Of a stretch of 64,000 bases of DNA, positions 35,916-46,177 are shown one piece after another. The notes beneath the pieces were generated by a model that was not told the DNA's origin, made no database searches, and was given only the letters and a program-made list of their open reading frames with translations. Each line of letters opens with the position of its first letter. Within the stretch, counting starts at the first letter, position 1. The stretch is from an uncultured Dokdonia sp. (GTDB taxonomy: Bacteria > Bacteroidota > Bacteroidia > Flavobacteriales > Flavobacteriaceae), in assembly GCF_947492815.1 (NCBI RefSeq), contig NZ_CANLOB010000001.1, positions 482,818 to 546,817 on the forward strand, in the 5' to 3' direction. Position numbers and translations under genes: made by a program.

Positions 35916-37076
35916 TTATTGAAGTTGTATCGTAAATTTTGCACCTTTTCCTAATTTACTTTCTATCGCCAAAGTGCCTCCCATAGATGCTATTTGACTT
36001 TTTATAAGAAAAAGACCTAAACCCGATTCATCCTTATCAAATGAATAGCTCGTAGGAGTTCTAGATAATATATAATCTATTTTATGTTGACTTAAACCGA
36101 TTCCATTATCTTTAACAACTAAGTATATATTTCCATTTTCTTTGTATGTAAATACATTGATTTCACACTCTCTTTCAGGATGCTTATTTTTTAAAGCATT
36201 GATAATAAGATGAGAGAGAATATTTTTCAAATATGCAGGAATATACTTTACAACTTCAACTTCAGAAAACTCAGTATAGTAAAGAGCTCTTTGATTAAGC
36301 GCTGAATCTTTTATTTTTTGGATAACTTCTTTATATATGTCTTCTACTACAATATGTTTTAATTTTCTATCGACTCCATGTAGCGTAGCTATAGTACTAA
36401 GATGTCCTAAAGTAGTTTCTAAATTAGAACTTATACTTTTTATGTTTGTAACTAATTCTTCTTGATCTTGAGTTAGTGTTTCAACATCTATAAGCTTAGA
36501 AGTAAGTTGTAAATTACAAACATGCGCATGAAGATTATGACTTACAACATGCGATAGTTGGTATAACCATTTATCATGCTCTTGAGAATATTTGATGGAG
36601 TTTTGTAATTTGAGCTCTTGTTTTTTTTCTGACTCAATATTTTGAAAAACACCTCGTATTCCTATAATATCACCCTGTTCATTCCTTATAGCTTTTCCTT
36701 GTGCTCTAGCATAAAAAGTTTTTCCTTGAAAAGTTTTCATTCTAATCTCAGTTTTAAATGGCTTTCCTTGGGAACAAGCAGTAAATAATGTTGTTGCTTT
36801 TTCTAAATCTTTAACATCAAAAAAGCGGTATCCATTTTTTAAAGAAGGGGTATACTCAGAAGGGGTGTTTAATATTTTTTTAGCTTGTACATCTAAATGA
36901 GATGTTTTTTTAATAAAATCTATACCCCAATATCCAGAGGCAGTTCCATTTGAGATTTCATCATATCGAAAACTATTACACAAAAAATGTATATAATTTG
37001 AAGTATCTTTTTTAGAAGAGAATACACTAAAGCGATTTCGTCTTTTTAATAACATATAATATGATTTGGGAACCAT
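35916..37076 (-). CDS. PAS-domain histidine kinase 2
   Basis: A 386-residue paralogue of kinase 1. The PAS region (about 40-150) ends GIRGVFQNIESEKKQELK. The H-box reads HVVSHNLHAHVCNLQL, the N box HLIINALKNKHP, the G1 box VVKDNGIGLS and the G2 box GLGLFLIKSQIASMGG. All catalytic residues seem present. It lacks its own adjacent receiver. The start could be the second Met (MLLKRRN) seven residues in. PAS ligands are unknown for both kinases. Confidence 0.87.
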   Translation of the reverse strand: MVPKSYYMLLKRRNRFSVFSSKKDTSNYIHFLCNSFRYDEISNGTASGYWGIDFIKKTSHLDVQAKKILNTPSEYTPSLKNGYRFFDVKDLEKATTLFTACSQGKPFKTEIRMKTFQGKTFYARAQGKAIRNEQGDIIGIRGVFQNIESEKKQELKLQNSIKYSQEHDKWLYQLSHVVSHNLHAHVCNLQLTSKLIDVETLTQDQEELVTNIKSISSNLETTLGHLSTIATLHGVDRKLKHIVVEDIYKEVIQKIKDSALNQRALYYTEFSEVEVVKYIPAYLKNILSHLIINALKNKHPERECEINVFTYKENGNIYLVVKDNGIGLSQHKIDYILSRTPTSYSFDKDESGLGLFLIKSQIASMGGTLAIESKLGKGAKFTIQLQ

Positions 37077-37102
37077 AATATATTTAAATTCTGTAAAAAA
37101 AA

Positions 37103-37666
37103 CTAATATTTATAAACCTTTCTTTCTGATATACAGTAGTTTAGAGGTAAATCCGTATCATTTTTACGTATTTCCCTCACTTCAGGTTCAAAGAAAGAAA
37201 GCCCCACTTTTATAACCTCTTTTTTACATTCAGATAAGAATCTATCATAAAACCCTTTGCCATATCCAACCCTATTTCCTTGAAGGTCATATGCTAACAA
37301 TGGCATAAAAACAACATCTATTTTTTTTGGATCAATTTCGATACCATTTTCAGGTTCTGGAATTCCGTAATCGTTTACAATAAATCGCGTCGAGTCTGTA
37401 AGTAAATAGTGTTTCATCTGATGTGTTGTAAAATCACTTTTAGAAACGAGTATATGTTTATCTTTTCCTTGAAGAATATTTAGCATATAGGACGTGTCTA
37501 CTTCTTTTTGCTTAACAATGGGTAAAAAAATATGATAGTATTCATAGTCCCATATATCTAGTTCAAGAGATGTATTTGCTATGGAAAGACTTTTTGTGTC
37601 TATTTGGTCTTCAGATAAATTTGCTCGGAGTTCTTTATACTTCTTCCTCAGCTTCTTTTTTTCCAT
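37103..37666 (-). CDS. 5-formyltetrahydrofolate cyclo-ligase
   Basis: 187 residues from MEKKKLRKKYKEL, the family-like N-terminus; the longer frame adds 22 unlikely residues. The enzyme converts 5-formyl-THF and ATP to 5,10-methenyl-THF. The signatures are MPLLAYDLQGNRVGYGKGFYDRFL (about 120-143), with the GYGKGFYD motif, and VGLSFFEPEV. It overlaps the desuccinylase-like gene by 32 nt, so the two are co-transcribed. Confidence 0.92.
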   Translation of the reverse strand: MEKKKLRKKYKELRANLSEDQIDTKSLSIANTSLELDIWDYEYYHIFLPIVKQKEVDTSYMLNILQGKDKHILVSKSDFTTHQMKHYLLTDSTRFIVNDYGIPEPENGIEIDPKKIDVVFMPLLAYDLQGNRVGYGKGFYDRFLSECKKEVIKVGLSFFEPEVREIRKNDTDLPLNYCISERKVYKY

Positions 37667-38645
37667 GTCTAGTGGTTTTATCTGTAGAGATATTAAAGAT
37701 AGCATCTCCTTGATATACAAGAGACGCTTCATTTACATTAATAATGTATCCATTATGGGGTGCATTTACAGGGTGTCTAAATTTCCCATAAGGATCTGTT
37801 ATGGTTGCAATATGGTCTCCTTTAGAGATGTATTGTCCACATATAACTTTTACATGCATTAATCCGCTGTATTTTGCACGCATCCATTTAGTGGCTTCTA
37901 CAAGAACAGAGGGTTCTTGTATCGTTGGCACCTCAATAGTAGACCTTAACATCCCTAAATGATTTAAAAAACGAATGGTCCCGTCTACTCCTACTCTAGC
38001 AATTTCTTTATCACTTACTTTAGATTTACCTCCTTCAAATAATAAAACAGGAACTCCTAGTCTAGAACACGTAGCGCGGTAAGATTTTGGGATTGTTTTT
38101 GAATATAATGTAAAGGGAGCATTAAATACTTTTGCAAACCCAATAGCTGTTTTATTTTGAGGTTCAATTCGGATTTGAGCAGCATTAAACCTACTCGCAC
38201 CACCTGTATGAAAATCTATGCAGTAATCTGCAATAGGAAGTATTTTTTTTACAAACTGATAGGCAAATCTACTAGCTAATGATCCTCTTGGGTTTCCTGG
38301 AAACACACGATTTAAATCTCTCCCATCAGGAAAGGCACGTTTCATATCTAAAAAACCAAAAATATTCAGCACAGGAATACAGATAACAGTTCCTTTTTTA
38401 GGTTTGTTGATTTTTTTTGCAATGAGTTGGCGTACAATTTCTACGCCATTTATTTCATCTCCATGTATTCCCGATGTTATTAAAATAACAGGTCCAGGTT
38501 TTTGAGAACGTTCTACAATAACAGGTATTTCAACAGATGAGGTAGTATATAGTTTGGCTAGATTAAAATTAATAGTAGCACTTTCACCAGGCGCTACTTT
38601 TTGTCCTAATAAGGTGAGTATATTATCCGTATCTATAAATGCCAT
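37635..38645 (-). CDS. succinylglutamate desuccinylase/aspartoacylase-like protein
   Basis: A 336-residue zinc carboxypeptidase-like hydrolase. The metal motif GIHGDEINGVE (about 58-68, HxxE) and YCIDFHTGG (about 141-149) supply ligands, with GRDLNRVFPG between. The C-terminal about 90 residues form a lipoyl/barrel-like sandwich domain (YISKGDHIATITDPYG). It is paired with rimK 8 nt upstream, an arrangement I recall in other bacteria. It may process peptides or amino-acid tags made by RimK, but that link is inferred. Confidence 0.87.
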   Translation of the reverse strand: MAFIDTDNILTLLGQKVAPGESATINFNLAKLYTTSSVEIPVIVERSQKPGPVILITSGIHGDEINGVEIVRQLIAKKINKPKKGTVICIPVLNIFGFLDMKRAFPDGRDLNRVFPGNPRGSLASRFAYQFVKKILPIADYCIDFHTGGASRFNAAQIRIEPQNKTAIGFAKVFNAPFTLYSKTIPKSYRATCSRLGVPVLLFEGGKSKVSDKEIARVGVDGTIRFLNHLGMLRSTIEVPTIQEPSVLVEATKWMRAKYSGLMHVKVICGQYISKGDHIATITDPYGKFRHPVNAPHNGYIINVNEASLVYQGDAIFNISTDKTTRHGKKEAEEEV

Positions 38646-38653
38646 GTATCTTT

Positions 38654-39526
38654 TTATATATTTCGCTCAATATAGGAAATTATTGCGGTCGCGATGTCTG
38701 TTCCGGTAGCTCTTTCTATCCCTTCAAGTCCCGGTGACGAGTTTACTTCTAAAATAAGAGGTCCTCGGTCACTTTGTAGCATATCTACTCCAGCAACACC
38801 AAGTCCCATAGCTTCAGCAGCTTTAATCGCAGCATATTGTTCGGCTTCAGAAAGCCTAATAATTCTTGCGGTACCTCCTCGATGTAGATTAGATCTAAAT
38901 TCACCTTCTTTTGCCTGACGTTTCATAGCACCTACAATTTTACCATCTACAATAAAAGCTCTTAAATCTGCTCCGCCAGCTTCTTTTATATATTCCTGTA
39001 CAATTACCCTTGCTTCAAGACCATTAAAAGCTTCGATAACAGATTCGGCAGCATTTTCTGTCTCAGCAAGTACAACGCCAAGTCCTTGTGTTCCTTCTAA
39101 TAATTTTATAACTAAAGGAGCTCCTCCTACATGCTGTATCGCTTCTTTTACATCTCTAGAGTAATTTGTAAAAATAGTTTTAGGAAGCCCTAATCTAGAT
39201 TTTGAAAGAATCTGCAAACTACGCAACTTGTCTCTACTTTTAATAAGTGAGTCTGAAGTGGTGGTTGTAAAAGCACCCATCATTTGAAATTGTCTTACTA
39301 CTGCTGTTCCATAATAAGTAATAGAAGTACCTATACGAGGAATAATGGCATCTGTGGTATCAAGATGCCTCCCTTTATAGTACACAGTTGGGTTCTTTTT
39401 TTGAATAATAAGATCACATTTTAAGGGATCAACGACCTCTACACTATGACCTCTTTGCAAACCTGCTTCTACAAGTCGCTTTGTAGAATATAAGTGTGGA
39501 TTACGAGAAAGTATTTTCAAATTCAT
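38654..39526 (-). CDS. rimK: RimK-type ATP-grasp ligase
   Basis: A 290-residue ATP-grasp enzyme that in E. coli adds glutamates to ribosomal protein S6. It has [11 protein letters not shown] (about 65), the Gly-rich [19 protein letters not shown] (about 136-154), [17 protein letters not shown] (about 176-192) and the metal-binding [12 protein letters not shown] (about 260-271). It is full length. It is first of a rimK, desuccinylase-like, 5-FCL run and divergent from uvrC. Confidence 0.92.
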   Translation of the reverse strand: MNLKILSRNPHLYSTKRLVEAGLQRGHSVEVVDPLKCDLIIQKKNPTVYYKGRHLDTTDAIIPRIGTSITYYGTAVVRQFQMMGAFTTTTSDSLIKSRDKLRSLQILSKSRLGLPKTIFTNYSRDVKEAIQHVGGAPLVIKLLEGTQGLGVVLAETENAAESVIEAFNGLEARVIVQEYIKEAGGADLRAFIVDGKIVGAMKRQAKEGEFRSNLHRGGTARIIRLSEAEQYAAIKAAEAMGLGVAGVDMLQSDRGPLILEVNSSPGLEGIERATGTDIATAIISYIERNI

Positions 39527-39647
39527 GAAAGAGAGATTTAAAAAAGGAATTCATGTATAAGAATTGTTTCTTCTTAACAGGAATCACTTTTGCAATTTAC
39601 ATAATTTAATGAATGTGTTTTTTACGAGTTGTAAGTATTCTTTATAC

Positions 39648-39661
39648 GCTTTCGCGAAAGC
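39648..39661. repeat. GCTTTCGCGAAAGC palindrome, perfect core
   Basis: Full 20-mer at 39645-39664 in the rimK-uvrC divergent gap, 52 nt before the preferred uvrC ATG. Confidence 0.95.
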
Positions 39662-39716
39662 GTACTTTTTATGCATATCTCATAGCGTCTATGCAAGAGA
39701 ATCTATATCTTTGAGT

Positions 39717-41510
39717 ATGGAGCTTTCTCAACTAGATATACAATTAAAAACGCTACCAACAAGTCCTGGAATCTATCAGTACTATGATAAAGAAGAGAAG
39801 TTACTTTATGTAGGAAAGGCAAAAAATTTAAAGAAAAGAGTACTCTCGTATTTTAATAAAACTATCGACAATGGTCGTATCCGTACGATGGTCAAAAAAA
39901 TACATGAAGTACGTCATATTGTAGTGGCCACAGAAACCGATGCATTACTACTAGAGAATAATCTGATTAAAAAATACCAACCTCGTTATAATGTACTTTT
40001 AAAAGATGATAAGAGTTATCCATGGATTTGTATAAAAAATGAGCGTTTCCCTAGAGTATTTCCTACACGACGCTTAATTAAAGACGGAAGTGAGTATTAC
40101 GGGCCTTATACAAGCATGAAAACGGTTAAGACACTCCTTGACCTTATTAAAAGCTTGTATAAACTCAGAACGTGTAATTATGATCTCTCCAAAGAAAAGA
40201 TAGAGGCTGGAAAATATAAAGTTTGTTTAGAATATCATCTTGGTAATTGTGAAGGAGGTTGTGAAGGAAAACAAACTGAAGAAGACTATCACAAACACGT
40301 AGAACACATTAGGCAGATTGTACGTGGTGATTTTAAAGAATCACTTCACCAGTTTAGAGATCAGATGCAAAAACATGCCGCTGCGATGGAGTTTGAAGAA
40401 GCACAACGTATCAAAGAAAAACTAGACATACTTGAAAATTACCAAGCAAAAAGTACAGTTGTAAACCCTAAAATCACCAATGTAGATGTGTTTTCTATTA
40501 TTAGTGATGAAGGCTATGGGTATGTGAATTTTTTACAATTAGCACATGGTGCTATTATTAGATCTCACACGCTAGAACTTAAAAAACGGCTTGACGAAAC
40601 GGATAAAGAGCTACTAGAATTAGGAATCATAGAAATTCAGCAGCGATTTGATTCACAATCTAAAGAGATTTATGTGCCTTTTGAAGTTGAAATAGGAGAT
40701 TCTATAAAGGTTACAGTACCTAAACTAGGTGATAAAAAACGCATCTTAGAACTTTCTGAACGCAATGCAAAGTATTATAGAATGGAGCGTTTTAAGCAGA
40801 CTAAAATTGTAGATCCCGACCGTCATACCAATAGAATTATGGCACAGATGAAAGCCGATTTACGACTTTCTGAAGAGCCTAGACATATAGAATGTTTTGA
40901 TAATTCTAATATACAAGGAACAAATCCTGTAGCGGCTTGTGTGGTTTTTAAAAATGGAAAGCCTAGTAAAAAAGATTATCGCAAGTTTAATATAAAAACA
41001 GTAGAAGGACCGGATGATTTTGCAAGTATGGAAGAAGTGGTTTTTAGGCGTTATAAAAGGTTACTAGCAGAAGATGAACCTTTACCACAACTCATTATTG
41101 TTGATGGAGGAAAAGGGCAGCTTTCCAGTGGTTTGAAAGCATTAGAAACATTAGGATTACGAGGTAAAATAGCCATTGTAGGTATTGCAAAACGACTAGA
41201 AGAAATTTACTATCCTGGGGATAGTATTCCGTTATATCTGGATAAAAAAACAGAAAGCCTTAAAATTATACAGCAGTTACGTAATGAAGCGCATCGTTTT
41301 GGAATTACATTTCATAGAAATAAAAGAAGTAATGCTGCGTTAGGAACAGAACTAGAAGAGATATCAGGAATAGGTGAAAAAACAATTGTGACGTTACTAA
41401 AACATTATAGATCGGTCTCTAAAGTAAAAGAAGCAAGTAAAAAAAGCCTTACAGAAGTTGTAGGTGCTTCAAAAGCAACCATAATTTATAACCATTATCA
41501 CACTACATAG
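39717..41510 (+). CDS. uvrC: excinuclease ABC subunit C
   Basis: A 597-residue UvrC, the dual-incision nuclease of nucleotide excision repair. The start MELSQLDIQLKTLPTSPGIY is chosen because the longer frame from 39564 runs through a palindrome copy and gives family-unlike residues. Domains: GIY-YIG nuclease (SPGIYQYYDKEEKLLYVGKA), a UVR motif (AAAMEFEEAQRIKEKLDIL, about 220), a UvrC RNase H-like endonuclease domain with VDGGKGQLSSG (about 462), and a C-terminal helix-hairpin-helix (LEEISGIGEKTIVTLLKHY). A TATCTTTG box sits only 4 nt before the ATG, so a nearly leaderless transcript is possible. The stop overlaps the patatin start by 1 nt. Confidence 0.95.
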   Translation: MELSQLDIQLKTLPTSPGIYQYYDKEEKLLYVGKAKNLKKRVLSYFNKTIDNGRIRTMVKKIHEVRHIVVATETDALLLENNLIKKYQPRYNVLLKDDKSYPWICIKNERFPRVFPTRRLIKDGSEYYGPYTSMKTVKTLLDLIKSLYKLRTCNYDLSKEKIEAGKYKVCLEYHLGNCEGGCEGKQTEEDYHKHVEHIRQIVRGDFKESLHQFRDQMQKHAAAMEFEEAQRIKEKLDILENYQAKSTVVNPKITNVDVFSIISDEGYGYVNFLQLAHGAIIRSHTLELKKRLDETDKELLELGIIEIQQRFDSQSKEIYVPFEVEIGDSIKVTVPKLGDKKRILELSERNAKYYRMERFKQTKIVDPDRHTNRIMAQMKADLRLSEEPRHIECFDNSNIQGTNPVAACVVFKNGKPSKKDYRKFNIKTVEGPDDFASMEEVVFRRYKRLLAEDEPLPQLIIVDGGKGQLSSGLKALETLGLRGKIAIVGIAKRLEEIYYPGDSIPLYLDKKTESLKIIQQLRNEAHRFGITFHRNKRSNAALGTELEEISGIGEKTIVTLLKHYRSVSKVKEASKKSLTEVVGASKATIIYNHYHTT

Positions 41511-43738
41511 TGAAAACAAAACTTACATTTTTGTTCTTTTTTGCAGTACTTTCTTTGAGTGCCCAGATACCCGATGAGCAAGACTTAAAAGTAGGCCTTG
41601 TCTTAAGTGGTGGTGGTGCCAAAGGACTTGCACATGTGGGTGTTCTTAAAGTATTGGAAGAAGCAGGAGTGCGCGTAGATTATATTGCAGGAACAAGTAT
41701 GGGAGCAATTGTAGGAGGGTTGTATGCTTCTGGATATAGTGCTAGACAATTAGATTCTCTTTTTAGAACGGTAGATTTTAATAAAATTATTCAAGATGAA
41801 CTACCACGTAAGGCAAAGACATTTTATGAAAAAGAAGCTTCAGAAAAGTATGCCGTCTCCTTACCTTTTGACAATTTTAAATTGTCACTTCCACAATCTA
41901 TATCTAAAGGACAGAATACGTATAATTTATTGATTAGATTATTAGAACACGTGAGTGATACCGATGATTTCACCCAACTACCTATTCCGTTTTTTTGCAT
42001 TGCTACAGATATCGAAAAAGCAGAGCAAGTTATTTTAGATACTGGTTTTTTACCAGAAGCTATAACGGCAAGTGGCGCGCTTCCTACCTTATTTAAACCT
42101 GTTACCCTAGGAAATCGAATGCTTATAGATGGAGGTGTTTTAAATAATTACCCCGTACATGAACTTCGAGCCAAGGGTGTCGATATTATTATAGGCGTTG
42201 ATGTACAAGACGGACTTCGTAAAAGAGATCAGCTTACTACAGCTCCAGATATTTTTTTACAGATTAATAATTACCGGACTATCAAAGAAATGGAAGGTAA
42301 ACGCGATAGTACAGATGTATATATACGCCCTGATATTAAAAGCTTTAGTGTGGTAGATTTTGATCAAGCAAATGTGATTATTGATCGTGGAGAGACAGAT
42401 GCGTTAAAGCAATTAGATGCGTTAAAAGAAATTGCAAAAAGGCAGAGTACGCTTTCGCGAAAGCGTATAAAGGAACCTAAACTAAAGGATAGTATCAAGA
42501 TAGATGCTGTTGTGATACGCGGAAATAAAGATTACACACGTTCTTATATTTTAGGAAAATTACAATTAGATCTACCAATTACATTAGATTATGAACGCTT
42601 TAGTAACGGGATTAATAATCTGGCTGCAACGGCAAATTTTGACCGTATAGGACATCGTTTTAAGCCCATTCCAGAAGGAACATTATTAAAAATAGATGTG
42701 CAAGAATCAAAAAGTAAGCAGTCTGTAGGGTTAGGACTTCATTATGATGACTTATACCGAAGTGCAGCTCTTGTAAATTATACTAGAAAACGGATTCTTT
42801 TTGATAATGATATTGCCACATTTGACCTGATTATAGGAGATAATATTAGATATGCTTTTAACTATTATATAGATAAAGGATATTATTGGAGTGTAGGCAT
42901 ACGATCTACTTATAATACATTTAATAAAGGTGTAAGTGCTCAACTTGTAGAAGAAGTTAGTAATGCTGATTTAACAGGACTTAGCAGAGTTACATTAGAT
43001 TATCAAGATCTTACCAATCAGATTTATTTACAAACACTTTTTGTAAAACAATTTTCTTTAGACTTGGGGATACAACATAAGTTTCTTGATGTAGAAACCG
43101 AAACAGTAGATGACGATGATGATGTACCAGGTTCTGTTTTTGAAAAAAGTAATTTCTTTGGAGCGTATGGACAATTACGATATGATTCTTTAGATAATAG
43201 ATATTTTCCTAAGTCAGGAGTGTATTTTGATGGTGATTTTGATTTAACGCTATTTTCTTCAGACTTTAATGATAATTTTACGGAGTTTTCTATTGCAAAC
43301 GCCTACTTTTTGTATGCTGCGAGTGTTACTGAAAAATGGACATTTCTAACAGAAATTAGTGGTGGTTTTAAAATAGGAGGTGAAGATGTACGATCGTTAG
43401 ATTTTTTTCTAGGAGGGTATGGCAATAAAAAGATCAATAATCTAGTTCCTTTTTATGGATACGATTTTATAAGTATTGCTGGAGATGGATATGTAAAAGC
43501 TGGATTTTCTATAGACTATGAGTTTCTTAAAAAGAATCATTTAAATGTAGGCGTAAATGTTGCTAATGCAGGGTATAACCTTTTTGCTTCAGAAGAGTGG
43601 CTTACGCGTCCAGATTTTACTGGATATGCTTTAGGCTATGGAATGGATACCTTTTTAGGTCCGCTTGAATTGAAGTATACCTACAGTCCCGAAATAGAAA
43701 CGGGAGAATGGTTTATTGCTATTGGTTTTCAATTTTAA
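41510..43738 (+). CDS. patatin-like phospholipase with POTRA and outer-membrane barrel
   Basis: 742 residues from a GTG start sharing its G with the uvrC TAG. The signal peptide ends SLSAQ. The patatin domain has GGGAKGLAHVGVL (oxyanion loop), nucleophile GTSMG (Ser about 63) and the catalytic Asp in IDGGVLNNYP (about 206). A POTRA-like domain (DAVVIRGNKDYTRSYILGKL) at about 328-395 precedes a C-terminal beta-barrel ending WFIAIGFQF. This resembles type Vd (PlpD-like) autotransported lipases. The palindrome lies in the patatin-POTRA linker, read STLSRKRI. Confidence 0.9.
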   Translation: MKTKLTFLFFFAVLSLSAQIPDEQDLKVGLVLSGGGAKGLAHVGVLKVLEEAGVRVDYIAGTSMGAIVGGLYASGYSARQLDSLFRTVDFNKIIQDELPRKAKTFYEKEASEKYAVSLPFDNFKLSLPQSISKGQNTYNLLIRLLEHVSDTDDFTQLPIPFFCIATDIEKAEQVILDTGFLPEAITASGALPTLFKPVTLGNRMLIDGGVLNNYPVHELRAKGVDIIIGVDVQDGLRKRDQLTTAPDIFLQINNYRTIKEMEGKRDSTDVYIRPDIKSFSVVDFDQANVIIDRGETDALKQLDALKEIAKRQSTLSRKRIKEPKLKDSIKIDAVVIRGNKDYTRSYILGKLQLDLPITLDYERFSNGINNLAATANFDRIGHRFKPIPEGTLLKIDVQESKSKQSVGLGLHYDDLYRSAALVNYTRKRILFDNDIATFDLIIGDNIRYAFNYYIDKGYYWSVGIRSTYNTFNKGVSAQLVEEVSNADLTGLSRVTLDYQDLTNQIYLQTLFVKQFSLDLGIQHKFLDVETETVDDDDDVPGSVFEKSNFFGAYGQLRYDSLDNRYFPKSGVYFDGDFDLTLFSSDFNDNFTEFSIANAYFLYAASVTEKWTFLTEISGGFKIGGEDVRSLDFFLGGYGNKKINNLVPFYGYDFISIAGDGYVKAGFSIDYEFLKKNHLNVGVNVANAGYNLFASEEWLTRPDFTGYALGYGMDTFLGPLELKYTYSPEIETGEWFIAIGFQF
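42451..42464. repeat. GCTTTCGCGAAAGC palindrome, perfect core
   Basis: Full 20-mer at 42448-42467 inside the patatin gene, read in the second frame as TLSRKR. Confidence 0.95.
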
Positions 43739-43861
43739 ATAATCATGCATTCGCTTTAAGTTAATTTTTTGAATTATTATCAATTTTTTAACATGATCAT
43801 TTAAAATAATGGCATGCTATGTGTGTTTCTGTAATAAATGTTTAACTAAAATCAATTTATT

Positions 43862-44671
43862 ATGAAAACCTTCATCATCGCCATCGCCGCTTCAACTATG
43901 TTACTCACTAGCTGCTCAGATAGCTCTAAAAAAGAAACCTCTAAAAACGATTCTATTACTTCAGAAAAGCAGCATGAAGTTACTGCTGAAAAACCATTAT
44001 TAGCACAATTAGATACCGCTATTGAAGCGCCTGTCGCTTCTGTATTTTATGTAAATGCGACAAGTGGTCTCTCATTACGATCGGGTACAAATTTACGTTC
44101 AAAGAAAATCTTGACTCTTCCTTATGGATCACAAGTAAAGCACTTAAGCTCTCCAAAACATACAACCATGACGGTTGCTGGAGTTACAGGAGATATGATT
44201 GAAGTAGAATATCAAGGAGCCAAAGGGTTTGTTTTTGATGGATATCTTACTCGATTAGCGCCTCCTCAAGATGGAGAATCTGTAGAAGGCTATGCAACCC
44301 GTATTTCAACAAAAGATCATACGGTAAAGGTAAGTAAGATTAAAAATCCAAAAGGAGAAGCATTTGGGATTACAACACGTATTGAGCTACCAGCATCCGA
44401 CTGGACGGAAGCTTATAGAATTACTAAGGAATTATTTGATTTACCTAAAAGCTTACAATTAGATCTTGTTAAAAAGAAAGAGTCTGAAGTAGTTGCAAAT
44501 ATTGATAAGAGAGATAAAACATTTAAAGATGAAATAGCTGTTAATAGAGACACAGGTTCAAAAATTACATCTATTGTATATACATATCAGTTAAGAGACT
44601 ACAGCAGATCTGTAACTATTGCAAAAGATAAAAAATCATTTATTGTAAAAGAAATTGAAGTTTCTAAGTAA
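43862..44671 (+). CDS. SH3-domain lipoprotein
   Basis: A 269-residue protein with signal peptide and lipobox MLLTSC (Cys about 18), a Ser/Lys/Glu-rich linker, and a bacterial SH3 (SH3b) domain at about 60-130 (YVNATSGLSLRSGTNLRSKK...GAKGFVFDGYL). The C-terminal about 130 residues are not recognised. SH3b domains usually bind peptidoglycan or proteins; here the role is unknown. It is monocistronic with a strong terminator. Confidence 0.8.
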   Translation: MKTFIIAIAASTMLLTSCSDSSKKETSKNDSITSEKQHEVTAEKPLLAQLDTAIEAPVASVFYVNATSGLSLRSGTNLRSKKILTLPYGSQVKHLSSPKHTTMTVAGVTGDMIEVEYQGAKGFVFDGYLTRLAPPQDGESVEGYATRISTKDHTVKVSKIKNPKGEAFGITTRIELPASDWTEAYRITKELFDLPKSLQLDLVKKKESEVVANIDKRDKTFKDEIAVNRDTGSKITSIVYTYQLRDYSRSVTIAKDKKSFIVKEIEVSK

Positions 44672-44690
44672 TAAAGTTCAATTTTTAGAA

Positions 44691-44723
44691 AACAAAAAGC
44701 GTTCTTAAAGAACGCTTTTTGTT
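44691..44723. terminator. bidirectional terminator
   Basis: AACAAAAAGCGTTCTT and AAGAACGCTTTTTGTT form an almost gapless hairpin between the convergent SH3 and pyk genes. Confidence 0.92.
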
Positions 44724-44749
44724 TTTTATGCGATGACCAATGTCTATTC

Positions 44750-46177
44750 TTATACTTCAGAAACACGTAAGGTATTTACCATTCCTTTTTCTACAATAGG
44801 CATTGCAGCTAAGTTAATAAGCATGTCTCCTTTCTTTACGAATCCTCTCTCATGTGCAATTTTATTAACATCTTCTACCGTTTCGTCGGTACTTACATAT
44901 TTATCATAAAAGATAGCCTTAACACCCCATAAAAGATTAAGTTGTGTGAGGATACGTTTGTTTGATGTAAATACTAAAATATGTGCTTGTGGTCTCCAAG
45001 CAGATATCTGGAAAGCAGTATATCCACTATTGGTAAGTGTTGAGATCGCTTTTGCACTTATTTCATTTGCCATGTGTGCAGCATGGTAGCATATGGCTTT
45101 TGTAATATATCTTTTTGTACGGATATGTGGTGGATCTTGAGGAACCTGAATAAGCTCAGAATCTTCAACATTTTTTAGGATAGAAGCCATTTTTTGAATC
45201 ACTTGTACAGGATATTGTCCTACAGATGTTTCTCCACTTAGCATTACTGCATCTGCACCGTCCATTACAGAGTTTGCTACGTCATTTACTTCTGCACGAG
45301 TAGGTGTAAGACTAGAAATCATAGTTTCCATCATCTGAGTAGCTATAATTACAGGAATACGCGCTTTTTTAGCTCTAAGAACTAGCTTTTTTTGAATAAG
45401 CGGAACTTCTTCTGCAGGAATCTCTACTCCTAAATCGCCGCGGGCAACCATTAAACCATCACAATAAGCAACAATCTTATCTATGTTTTCTACGGCTTCT
45501 GGTTTTTCAATTTTGGCTATGATCGGAATTTTATGGTCTGAATGCTTATCTATTATTGCTTGAAGCTGTTTTAAATCTTCAGCATGTCTTACAAAAGAAA
45601 GCGCCATCCAATCTACTTTTTGACTAATAGCAAAAATGGCATCTTTTACATCTTTTTCTGTTAATGCAGGTAAAGAAATATTGGTATTAGGAAGGTTTAC
45701 TCCTTTTTTTGAACGTAAAGGACCTCCTTGAATAACTTCAGTTTCTACTTCGTTTTTACCGTCGGTTTTTAAAACTTCAAACATAAGTTTACCATCATCT
45801 AGTAAAATACGCTCCCCTTTTTTAACATCTTGAGGAAACTTTTTGTAGTTCATATAAACCCTGTCTTTAGTTCCTTCAAATTCTTCTTTTGTTGAGAACG
45901 TGATTTTATCACCAGGGTTTACAACAACTTCTTCTTTCATACGACCTACTCTTAATTTTGGTCCTTGAAGATCTGCTAAAATAGAGGTGTTGTATTTATG
46001 CTTTTTACTAAGATTACGAATCATTTTAATACGCTCCGTAACGTCTTCATAATCTGCATGTGAAAAGTTAATTCTAAAAACATCAACTCCTTCTTTCATC
46101 ATTTTTAAGAGAGTCTCTTCAGTACTGGTGGCAGGACCTAAGGTGGCAACGATTTTGGTTTTTTTTCTAGTTGGCAT
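44750..46177 (-). CDS. pyk: pyruvate kinase
   Basis: A 475-residue glycolytic enzyme converting PEP and ADP to pyruvate and ATP. It has TKIVATLGPATS at the N-terminus, the catalytic signature IPIIAKIEKPEAVENIDKI, MVARGDLGVEIPAEEVP and ATQMMETMISSLTPTRAEVNDVANSV. The C-terminal allosteric domain is complete. Its ATG overlaps the upstream stop by 1 nt (TAATG), so it is coupled to the IPExxxVDY gene. Confidence 0.97.
   Translation of the reverse strand: MPTRKKTKIVATLGPATSTEETLLKMMKEGVDVFRINFSHADYEDVTERIKMIRNLSKKHKYNTSILADLQGPKLRVGRMKEEVVVNPGDKITFSTKEEFEGTKDRVYMNYKKFPQDVKKGERILLDDGKLMFEVLKTDGKNEVETEVIQGGPLRSKKGVNLPNTNISLPALTEKDVKDAIFAISQKVDWMALSFVRHAEDLKQLQAIIDKHSDHKIPIIAKIEKPEAVENIDKIVAYCDGLMVARGDLGVEIPAEEVPLIQKKLVLRAKKARIPVIIATQMMETMISSLTPTRAEVNDVANSVMDGADAVMLSGETSVGQYPVQVIQKMASILKNVEDSELIQVPQDPPHIRTKRYITKAICYHAAHMANEISAKAISTLTNSGYTAFQISAWRPQAHILVFTSNKRILTQLNLLWGVKAIFYDKYVSTDETVEDVNKIAHERGFVKKGDMLINLAAMPIVEKGMVNTLRVSEV

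Noticed and set aside
39564..39716. 51-residue N-terminal extension of UvrC containing YAFAKA
   Set aside because: It lies upstream of the family-typical start MELSQLDIQ and crosses an intergenic palindrome copy.
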